The position numbers were made by a program, and so were the translations under genes. From assembly GCA_944326175.1 (NCBI GenBank), contig CALVCY010000063.1, forward strand, positions 1-6,648: 6,648 nt of DNA. Reading direction: 5' to 3'. Of the stretch, positions 1 through 6,648 are shown piece after piece; position 1 is the stretch's first letter; each line of letters begins with the position of its first letter. This stretch comes from an uncultured Erysipelotrichaceae bacterium (GTDB lineage: Bacteria > Bacillota_I > Bacilli_A > Erysipelotrichales > Erysipelotrichaceae). The notes below the pieces were generated by a model. That model ran no database searches and had not been told where the DNA came from. It saw only the letters and a program-made list of their open reading frames with translations.

Positions 1-2
1 AA

Positions 3-1624
<1,622 letters not shown>

Positions 1625-1646
1625 TTAAAGATTGTTGATAGACAAT

Positions 1647-1678
1647 AAAAGCCTGTTGCGAAATCGCGACAGGCTTTT
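1647..1678 (+). terminator. Rho-independent terminator of eno
   Basis: Two 14-base arms, AAAAGCCTGTTGCG (1647-1660) and CGCGACAGGCTTTT (1665-1678), pair fully with one T-G wobble around an AAAT loop. The T run forms part of the stem. A small 5-bp hairpin (ATTGT at 1631-1635 with ACAAT at 1642-1646) precedes it. The position, 22 bases after the eno stop, fits well. Confidence 0.92.
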
Positions 1679-1703
1679 GTCATGCTTTGTATTGATTTTA
1701 ACT

Positions 1704-1729
1704 ATGATATAGATCATCCCCGTTATAAT
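1704..1729 (+). promoter_or_regulatory. Probable promoter of the nuclease-helicase gene, with inverted repeat
   Basis: A perfect TATAAT lies at 1724-1729. No convincing -35 is placed at normal spacing. Instead, an inverted repeat ATGAT-N4-ATCAT (1704-1717) fills the spacer/-35 area and could bind a regulator. Transcription would start near 1736, downstream of the first in-frame ATG at 1728, which therefore cannot be the translation start from this promoter. Confidence 0.4.
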
Positions 1730-1738
1730 GGTTGTATC

Positions 1739-1744
1739 AAGGGG
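1739..1744 (+). promoter_or_regulatory. Ribosome binding site deciding the start of the nuclease-helicase gene
   Basis: AAGGGG at 1739-1744 lies 10 bases before the ATG at 1755. The longer in-frame ATG at 1728 has no purine-rich site upstream and overlaps the -10 box. I therefore chose 1755 as the start. Confidence 0.6.
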
Positions 1745-1754
1745 TTACAGGGGT

Positions 1755-3635
1755 ATGATCATTTATCACAGTACGGTATCTGATTTTCGTAATGCAGTTT
1801 TAAATAACCAGATCGCGGATATTATCGAATCGAATATGTTGCAGTATGGCCATCGCCATACCAACATTAATGAAAAGAATTCTTGGACAAATTCCATGAT
1901 GTATATGTCCAATGCTTTGGAACAAGCAAAACTTGAACCGGACGTGGACGTTGCTATCGAATTTACTGTGCCCAATACATCCAAACGGATCGATTTTTTG
2001 ATTTGTGGTCAAGACCAACAACAAAAAATGAGTGCGGTCATCGTGGAATTAAAACAATGGCAGTATTGTCACAAACTTGATGGGATGGATGGTACGGTCA
2101 TCACCATGTTGAATGGTCATGATCGTCCGACGACTCATCCCAGTTACCAAGCACTCGGGTATGCGTCGTTGATCGAAGATTATAATGAGGCGGTTCAGGT
2201 CCATCGCATCGAGTTGCACCCATGTGCCTATTTGCATAATTATGTCATCAGTGAATCCAACAACGATGTGGTGGATCCGATGTATCACTACTACACTGAT
2301 CAGGCACCGGTATTCGTACGTCAGGATGCGGCTAAACTTGCGACGTTTATCAAACATTTCATCACTAAATCCAATAAGGAAGTGTTGTATTATCTCGATA
2401 ACGGCAGAATCCGACCGTCCAAGGCATTGCAAGATACCGTTGCCTCAACTTTTGCCGGCAACAAAGAATTTTTCTTGATCGATGATCAGAAAGTGATATA
2501 TGAAGAGATCCTCGAGGCGATCCGTAATCGTCGGAATGATCGAAAAACCGTATTCATCGTTAAAGGTGGTCCGGGAACCGGGAAGAGTGTGATCGCTATC
2601 AATTTGGTCGGACAGATCATTCGCGATGGTTACAACGCCTGTTATGTCAGTAAAAACTCAGCTCCGCGAAATGTGTACAGTAAACTGTTGCGTCAGGGAA
2701 AATATCGTCAGGCCCAAATCGATAATCTATTCAAATCCAGCGGTAGTTTTGTCGGACTGGCACAAGATACGTATGATGTGATTTTGGTCGATGAGGCACA
2801 CCGCTTGACTAAAAAAAGTGGAATGTATAAGAACTTGGGCGAAGATCAAACCAAGGAATTGATACAGGCGTCGATGTGTACCGTGTTTTTTGTCGATGAT
2901 GATCAACAGGTAACGGTGGATGATGCGGGGACCAGTGATCATTTAAAAGAAGTTGCCCTTTCATTGGGGGCACAGATCGAGCAACGTGAATTGAAGTATC
3001 AATTCCGGTGTAATGGTTCGGATGATTATCTGATGCTAATCCGTTATTTATTGGGATATGAGTGCAATTACCCTGATATCCGTTATATGGATTATGATCT
3101 AAGAGTAATGGATTCTCCACAAGAAGTGTTTGATTTGATCGAGAATAAAAATAAGATCAACAACAAAGCGCGGGTGGTGGCAGGCTATTGTTGGAAATGG
3201 ATTTCTGAAGGAAAAAACAATAGCGACGTCCACGATATCGTGATCGGTGATTTTGAAAAGTCGTGGAATCTTGGGAATTCACAGACATGGTCGATCGATC
3301 CGCAATCCATTAATGAGATCGGTTGTATCCATACGTGCCAAGGATTGGAATTTGACTATGTCGGTGTCATTATCGGTCCTGATCTTCGTTACGAAAATGG
3401 GCAGGTCATTACGGATTGGACCAAAAGAGCTTCGAGTGACAAAAGTGTGTTCGGTTTAAAGAAAAGAATCCGAGAGAACCCACAAGAAGGGGAAGCACTT
3501 GCTGAGAAAATCGTACGAAATACCTATCGTACTTTAATGACACGTGGACAGAAAGGATGCTATATATACTGTTGCGATCAAGCGTTGGCGGATTTCATGA
3601 AGCGTGTCATTGCTTCGATTCGTTTGCATTTTTGA
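1755..3635 (+). CDS. RecB/Cas4-like nuclease fused to SF1 helicase (DUF2075 type)
   Basis: A 626-residue protein counted from the ATG at 1755; a 9-residue longer form from 1728 is less likely. The N-terminal third (about 20-165) reads as a PD-(D/E)XK nuclease: D80 in RIDFLI, E98-x-K100 in VIVELKQW, and Q132-x3-Y136 in QALGY, the QxxxY motif of RecB/Cas4-type nucleases. The C-terminal two thirds carry superfamily 1 helicase motifs: Walker A GGPGTGKS (271-278), motif Ia YVSKNSAPR (298-306), Walker B VDEAH (345-349), motif III VDDDQQV (380-386), motif IV QFRC (416-419), motif V TCQGLEFD (527-534) and motif VI TYRTLMTRG (590-598). The KNSAPR, QFRC and TCQGLEFD stretches resemble DUF2075 proteins (COG3410). 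No signal peptide or membrane segment is seen, so it should be cytoplasmic. All catalytic motifs look intact. It probably unwinds or translocates on nucleic acid with ATP and cuts it. A role in phage defence or repair is inference; no partner gene sits beside it. The 3' end overlaps the convergent regulator gene by 29 bp. Confidence 0.85.
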   Translation: MIIYHSTVSDFRNAVLNNQIADIIESNMLQYGHRHTNINEKNSWTNSMMYMSNALEQAKLEPDVDVAIEFTVPNTSKRIDFLICGQDQQQKMSAVIVELKQWQYCHKLDGMDGTVITMLNGHDRPTTHPSYQALGYASLIEDYNEAVQVHRIELHPCAYLHNYVISESNNDVVDPMYHYYTDQAPVFVRQDAAKLATFIKHFITKSNKEVLYYLDNGRIRPSKALQDTVASTFAGNKEFFLIDDQKVIYEEILEAIRNRRNDRKTVFIVKGGPGTGKSVIAINLVGQIIRDGYNACYVSKNSAPRNVYSKLLRQGKYRQAQIDNLFKSSGSFVGLAQDTYDVILVDEAHRLTKKSGMYKNLGEDQTKELIQASMCTVFFVDDDQQVTVDDAGTSDHLKEVALSLGAQIEQRELKYQFRCNGSDDYLMLIRYLLGYECNYPDIRYMDYDLRVMDSPQEVFDLIENKNKINNKARVVAGYCWKWISEGKNNSDVHDIVIGDFEKSWNLGNSQTWSIDPQSINEIGCIHTCQGLEFDYVGVIIGPDLRYENGQVITDWTKRASSDKSVFGLKKRIRENPQEGEALAEKIVRNTYRTLMTRGQKGCYIYCCDQALADFMKRVIASIRLHF

Positions 3636-4431
3636 CCATCTGACGCCGGTAGTTCGCCGGCGTCATTTTAAATTGCTTTTTGAATCGTTTGATAAACCAT
3701 CCTTTATCGCTGTACCCAACGGCATTGGCAATTTCTTCCACAGTAAGTTCATCCCTTAATAACATTTGTGCAGCTTGATTGATGCGGATCTCATTGAGAA
3801 ATTCACTGAATGACTTACCGGTCACTTTTTTGAAACGAACGGAAAGATAATCCGGGTTGTAACCATATTTCTCCGCCAAATCTTTCAAACTGCAGTCACT
3901 GTAATTGACACCGATGTATTGCAATAGCATACCAAAGCGATTGGTGGAGATCATCGTGGAATTGGGTACGATCAGTGTCTCAGGACGAGTTCGTTCCAAT
4001 AGGGTGAGAAAACCATCGGTATAAATGTTGATCAACTTTTCGTGAAATCGATCAGATTGATCGAATTCGTCGATGATCATTTCAAATAATTGAATGGCTT
4101 GTGGGATCGATGAACAAGAAAAGTAAAGATGTTCATGATTTGGATTTTTTAACGTGATGAATTCATAGATGATTCTTGAAATGGTCAATTGAGAGGTGAA
4201 TAAGGAGTCAAAGAAAGTATGATCATAACCAAGGATGATGGCTTTGCCATCATCCTTTAGCGTATAGCTACTGCCTTCACGGCAAAGGATGACGTCATCC
4301 TTTGCCATGGTATAACCATACGCATCAATGGTGATATCAACGGTATCCGTTGCATAGATCATGGTAAAAAACATGGTCGTACCATGGATATCGTTCAATA
4401 ATCGTATCTTTGGTCGAATCACTTCCCTCAT
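3607..4431 (-). CDS. AraC-family transcriptional regulator
   Basis: A 274-residue protein, a normal AraC-family length. The C-terminus has the paired helix-turn-helix DNA-binding domain: the first helix pair at about 181-222 (SLKDLAEKYGYNPDYLSVRFKK, then GKSFSEFLNEIRINQA), the second at about 229-262 (LTVEEIANAVGYSDKGWFIKRFKK, ending MTPANYRR). The N-terminal part (about 15-80) is short beta-strand-like sequence consistent with a cupin-type ligand-sensing domain, though its ligand cannot be read. The gene is divergent from the flavin reductase gene, separated by 125 bp, so it is most likely that gene's activator and perhaps controls itself. The ATG at 4431 lacks a clear ribosome binding site and lies close to the best -10 box, so a near-leaderless mRNA or a later start (for example Met20) is possible. 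Two strong palindromes lie within codons 42-68. The 3' end overlaps the nuclease-helicase gene by 29 bp, and no terminator for this direction is visible. Confidence 0.92.
   Translation of the reverse strand: MREVIRPKIRLLNDIHGTTMFFTMIYATDTVDITIDAYGYTMAKDDVILCREGSSYTLKDDGKAIILGYDHTFFDSLFTSQLTISRIIYEFITLKNPNHEHLYFSCSSIPQAIQLFEMIIDEFDQSDRFHEKLINIYTDGFLTLLERTRPETLIVPNSTMISTNRFGMLLQYIGVNYSDCSLKDLAEKYGYNPDYLSVRFKKVTGKSFSEFLNEIRINQAAQMLLRDELTVEEIANAVGYSDKGWFIKRFKKQFKMTPANYRRQMVKNANESKQ
3641..3669 (+). terminator. Probable terminator of the nuclease-helicase gene, inside the regulator's coding end
   Basis: TGACGCCGG (3641-3649) and CCGGCGTCA (3657-3665) form a perfect 9-bp GC-rich stem with a 7-base loop, followed at once by TTTT (3666-3669). 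It lies 6 bases after the TGA of the nuclease-helicase gene. On the opposite strand the same bases encode the MTPANYRRQ segment of the AraC-type regulator, and there is no U run in that direction. The T run is short, so termination may be partial. Confidence 0.6.
4231..4257. repeat. Perfect inverted repeat, 12-bp arms (palindrome A)
   Basis: AAGGATGATGGC (4231-4242) and GCCATCATCCTT (4246-4257) are exact reverse complements around TTT. The repeat lies in codons 59-68 of the AraC-family gene (KDDGKAIIL region). As RNA it would form a 12-bp hairpin with a 3-base loop; no U run follows in either direction, so it is not a standard terminator. It shares the word AAGGATGA with the second palindrome 23 bp away. 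Confidence 0.9.
4281..4306. repeat. Perfect 26-bp palindrome (palindrome B)
   Basis: GGCAAAGGATGAC (4281-4293) is followed directly by its exact reverse complement GTCATCCTTTGCC (4294-4306), with TGACGTCA at the centre. It lies in codons 42-51 of the AraC-family gene (AKDDVILC region). It could be a binding site for a dimeric protein, a cruciform, or an RNA hairpin of about 11 bp with a 4-base loop. Confidence 0.9.
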
Positions 4432-4442
4432 AAGTTTAATCC

Positions 4443-4473
4443 ATTATATCTTCTCACAATGCTAAGATTTCAA
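4443..4473 (-). promoter_or_regulatory. Candidate promoter of the AraC-family regulator
   Basis: On the minus strand, TTGAAA (4473-4468) and TATAAT (4448-4443) are separated by 19 bases, slightly longer than ideal. Transcription would start near 4436, only about 5 bases before the ATG at 4431. Its -35 coincides with the first of the phased direct repeats, consistent with autoregulation. A weaker alternative -10, GATAAT, lies at 4492-4487. Confidence 0.4.
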
Positions 4474-4486
4474 CACTTTTCGACAC
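4468..4486. promoter_or_regulatory. Candidate AraC-type operator: two phased 9-bp direct repeats
   Basis: TTTCAACAC (4468-4476) and TTTCGACAC (4478-4486) match in 8 of 9 bases and are spaced 10 bp start to start, one helical turn. A third partial copy, TTTCACGAG, starts at 4508, exactly 30 bp (three turns) further on. AraC-family proteins commonly bind direct repeats, and the second copy overlaps the -35 of the reductase promoter, a usual activator position. Assignment of this site to the neighbouring regulator is inferred. Confidence 0.45.
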
Positions 4487-4508
4487 ATTATCCTATATTG
4501 TTTATGAT
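4480..4508 (+). promoter_or_regulatory. Candidate promoter P1 of the flavin reductase gene
   Basis: TCGACA (4480-4485) and TATGAT (4503-4508) are separated by the ideal 17 bases; each hexamer differs from consensus at one position. Transcription would start near 4515, giving a leader of about 40 bases. The -35 lies inside the second direct repeat of the candidate operator. Confidence 0.5.
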
Positions 4509-4526
4509 TTCACGAGTGAATATAGT
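4498..4526 (+). promoter_or_regulatory. Alternative promoter P2 of the flavin reductase gene, with palindrome
   Basis: TTGTTT (4498-4503) and TATAGT (4521-4526) are also 17 bases apart. Between them lies a perfect inverted repeat TTCAC-GA-GTGAA (4509-4520), which could let a dimeric repressor block this promoter. P1 and P2 overlap and cannot be told apart by eye. Confidence 0.35.
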
Positions 4527-4556
4527 GGTAGTGCTGAATGAAAGGAAGATAAGGGA

Positions 4557-6536
4557 ATGAAATCATTAAGCAAAACAATGCTTTCATTGTTGATGGTCGT
4601 ATCATTGACTGCTTGTAGTTCCACTGGTTCTACCACAGCTACGGATACCCCATCCACCAATGAATCCACAGTGACCGATGGGCAATACACCGCCACTGCT
4701 ACCGGTTTCGGTAATGGGGAAGTCTTTGTTACCATTACGGTCGAAGGTGGTCAGATCACCAATGCCGTGGTTGATACCACGTCTCAAAGCGAGGGCTATG
4801 GTGCGGATGCTGCGGAAGGATTAGCATCTCAAATCGTGGAAAAACAATCCTATGACCTGGATGTCGTATCCGGCGCTACCGTGACGCGTGATGCGGTATC
4901 CGATGCCACCAAAGATGCCATGACACAGGCTGGTTTTACCATAGAATCCAATGAACCGGTTGGGGAAGATCAAACCGCTACTTCCGATGTGTTAGTCATC
5001 GGTATGGGTGCTTCTGGGACAATGGCGGCATTGAAAGCCGCTGAAAGCGGCGCCACCGTTATCGGTGTGGAAGCCACCGAGACACTCGGCGGCTTCGGCA
5101 ATGCCGCCCAAGGTATGTTTGCGATCAATTCTGTTGAACAACAACAACGCTATGGAGAAGATGGTTTAACCACCGATGAAGACTATTGGTATGACCATAT
5201 GTCCAGTCACAACAACCAACGTGGCAACAACAAGTTGATCCGTACATTCGTGGCCGAAGCAAAGAATACGGTCTCCTATCTGCTCAACCACGGCGTCAAG
5301 ATGTTCTTGTCCCCCACTGCTCAACAGATCGCGCACTTTGATACTGATGTGGTCTACCACCGTTGGAACAATGCGGATCCATTTACCTATTTAGGTGAAT
5401 CACTTTCTGAAAATAACGTCGATATCCGTTATAACACCACGGCAACCGAATTGATCGTGGATGAAAATGGTGCCGTCATTGGTGCCAAATGTACTACGGA
5501 AGATGGTGGTACCCTCACCGTTAACGCGACGTCAACCATCGTTGCCACCGGTTCGTTTGCTTCCAATGCTGAATTGATGGAAGAAGTTTTAGGTGAAACG
5601 GTTTATGGTAATGCCAATGTCATGGCTGGTACCCCGTTACCTGGTGTGGAAATGATGTGGAACATCGGTGCCGCCAAAGGTGATCTATTGACCATGAACC
5701 ATGGTGTCAATGCAGGAGCTACCGTGACCGTAGATCAATTGACACTTAACTCCCCGATTCTTTGGGTCAACAATCAAGGCAAACGCTTCATGAATGAAGA
5801 TCTGTTGCAAGATACCGTTGAATTTACCGATGCCGTGGTTGCTCAAGGTGGCGTGGCGTATACCATCGTGGATCAAACCACCGTCGATCGTTGGACCGAT
5901 ATGAGTCAGGAAAACACTGGCACATGGGTACACTATTGGGATCGATTCGGTATCGTGGATGAAGATGGTAACCCCACCATTTACCATGCCCCGATCGATA
6001 TCGAAACCTGGAATGCCGATTTTGAAACATTAGCCGCGGCCAATGAAGGCGGTGTCTTCGATACGATCGAAGAAGCAGCTGAATTCATCGGATGTGATCC
6101 TGCCGATTTACAAGAAACCATCGACAACTACAACAGTTATGTTGAAACCGGAGTCGATGAAGAGTTCTTTAAAAGTAGCGATAGTTTGATTTATACGGTC
6201 AGCGAAGGGCCATACTACGTGACCAAAGGTCATGCCGGTGTATTGGGTGCATTAGGTGGTGTCAATACCAATGAAAAATTACAAGTGCTCAATGATCAAT
6301 ACGAAGTCATTGATGGATTATATGCGACCGGTAACAACGTATCCGGCATCTCTTTTGGATCCTATCAAGATGTCGAAGGTGTCGGATTAGGCTTCTCATT
6401 GACCAGTGGTCGATTGGCTGGTGGTTACGCAGCCGAAGCTGCCGGTTATGAAGTGGTTGAAGACAGTACGGAATTAACGGAGCTTGGTCAAACCACAATG
6501 GAAGAAGCATCCACAGCGACAATCAGTGGCCACTAA
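4557..6536 (+). CDS. Exported FMN/FAD flavin reductase lipoprotein (fumarate/urocanate reductase superfamily)
   Basis: A 659-residue protein. Its N-terminus is a lipoprotein signal peptide: K2 and K6, a hydrophobic core, then lipobox LTAC with C20, followed by a Ser/Thr-rich linker (21-40). An FMN-binding domain (about 41-128) ends in D102-VV-SGAT108, the motif where ApbE attaches FMN covalently to the threonine. Next comes an FAD-dependent reductase domain (about 142-628): GMGASG (149-154) with E172 for the dinucleotide, LGGFGNAAQGMFA (177-189), capping-domain NNQGKRFMNE (405-414), and C-terminal FAD motif GLYATGN (587-593). This order matches single-chain reductases that use organic molecules as anaerobic electron acceptors outside the membrane. 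By hand alignment, the fumarate reductase catalytic arginine is Q418, and other substrate-binding Arg/His positions are also replaced (about L397, G564, D605). So I do not call it a fumarate reductase; the substrate is unknown. The start has AAAGGA at 4541-4546. A divergent AraC-type gene probably controls it. No electron-donor partner gene is present. Confidence 0.9.
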   Translation: MKSLSKTMLSLLMVVSLTACSSTGSTTATDTPSTNESTVTDGQYTATATGFGNGEVFVTITVEGGQITNAVVDTTSQSEGYGADAAEGLASQIVEKQSYDLDVVSGATVTRDAVSDATKDAMTQAGFTIESNEPVGEDQTATSDVLVIGMGASGTMAALKAAESGATVIGVEATETLGGFGNAAQGMFAINSVEQQQRYGEDGLTTDEDYWYDHMSSHNNQRGNNKLIRTFVAEAKNTVSYLLNHGVKMFLSPTAQQIAHFDTDVVYHRWNNADPFTYLGESLSENNVDIRYNTTATELIVDENGAVIGAKCTTEDGGTLTVNATSTIVATGSFASNAELMEEVLGETVYGNANVMAGTPLPGVEMMWNIGAAKGDLLTMNHGVNAGATVTVDQLTLNSPILWVNNQGKRFMNEDLLQDTVEFTDAVVAQGGVAYTIVDQTTVDRWTDMSQENTGTWVHYWDRFGIVDEDGNPTIYHAPIDIETWNADFETLAAANEGGVFDTIEEAAEFIGCDPADLQETIDNYNSYVETGVDEEFFKSSDSLIYTVSEGPYYVTKGHAGVLGALGGVNTNEKLQVLNDQYEVIDGLYATGNNVSGISFGSYQDVEGVGLGFSLTSGRLAGGYAAEAAGYEVVEDSTELTELGQTTMEEASTATISGH

Positions 6537-6551
6537 ACATCGGATTCTATT

Positions 6552-6584
6552 AAAAAATCAGACGATCCGCTCGTCTGATTTTTT
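6552..6584 (+). terminator. Strong rho-independent terminator of the flavin reductase gene
   Basis: Arms AAAAAATCAGACGA (6552-6565) and TCGTCTGATTTTTT (6571-6584) are perfect complements of 14 bp around a TCCGC loop, ending in six T. The matching A run on the other side means it could also stop transcription from the opposite direction. It lies 15 bases after the reductase stop, making that gene monocistronic. Confidence 0.95.
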
Positions 6585-6620
6585 CTATGGTTTCATGAAT
6601 TCGATCCGATGACTTTGGGG

Positions 6621-6646
6621 TATACTAATGCCATTGATAAATCAAT
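6621..6646 (+). promoter_or_regulatory. Possible promoter and operator of an off-window gene
   Basis: TATACT at 6621-6626 resembles a -10 box, though no good -35 lies upstream. Just downstream, around the expected start of transcription, is a perfect inverted repeat ATTGAT-AA-ATCAAT (6633-6646). The placement resembles an operator for a repressor. The gene it would serve lies beyond the window, so this is tentative. Confidence 0.3.
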
Positions 6647-6648
6647 TT

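Noticed and set aside
2049..2432. A 127-codon open frame on the minus strand within the nuclease-helicase gene
   Set aside because: It lies wholly opposite the conserved nuclease domain, its translation shows no recognisable motif, and I see no convincing promoter or ribosome binding site.
2809..3120. A 103-codon minus-strand frame rich in His, Pro and Ser
   Set aside because: Composition is typical of a shadow frame opposite the helicase motifs III-IV; there are no initiation signals.
4021..4064. Short palindromes GTTGATCAAC (4027-4036) and TCGATCA-GAT-TGATCGA (4048-4064) in the regulator gene
   Set aside because: GATC-containing words are common throughout the window and these repeats are short, so chance is a sufficient explanation, unlike the longer pair at 4231-4306.
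5685..5987. A 100-codon minus-strand frame opposite the flavin reductase
   Set aside because: It is opposite the conserved capping domain and has no family resemblance.

Overview
The window looks like chromosomal DNA from a low-to-moderate GC, anaerobic, gut-type Bacillota bacterium, most likely of the Erysipelotrichia or a close relative. This rests on recalled family resemblance: the style of the enolase, a Maff2-family fragment of the kind carried by integrative conjugative elements of gut Firmicutes, and a lipoprotein flavin reductase of the type abundant in gut anaerobes. No search was run.

Layout. Positions 1-308 hold the 5' part of a Maff2-like small membrane protein gene. It loses family similarity at about 138 and runs into the upstream region and promoter of enolase. 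Positions 326-1624 are an intact eno, closed by a strong hairpin terminator (1647-1678). Positions 1755-3635 encode a large fusion of a RecB/Cas4-like PD-(D/E)XK nuclease and an SF1 helicase of the DUF2075 type, with its own -10 box and ribosome binding site. Its 3' end overlaps by 29 bp the 3' end of a convergent AraC-family regulator gene (4431-3607, minus strand), and a probable terminator for the nuclease-helicase lies inside the regulator's last codons. The regulator is divergent from an exported, covalently flavinylated FAD reductase lipoprotein gene (4557-6536) that ends at a very strong terminator (6552-6584). The last 64 bases carry a possible promoter and a perfect inverted repeat for a gene beyond the window. 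No gap of 300 bases or more lacks a gene.

How the parts fit. Eno is glycolytic housekeeping. The AraC regulator and the reductase form a classic divergent pair. The 125-bp space between them holds promoters in both directions, helically phased direct repeats and a small palindrome, so the regulator probably controls the reductase in response to its electron acceptor. The reductase has the fumarate reductase/urocanate reductase fold, but by hand alignment it lacks the arginines and histidine used for dicarboxylates, so its acceptor is probably something else. The nuclease-helicase stands alone and could be a DNA repair or phage defence protein. Inside the regulator gene are two adjacent, nearly perfect palindromes built from the same 8-base word, which coding alone does not explain well.
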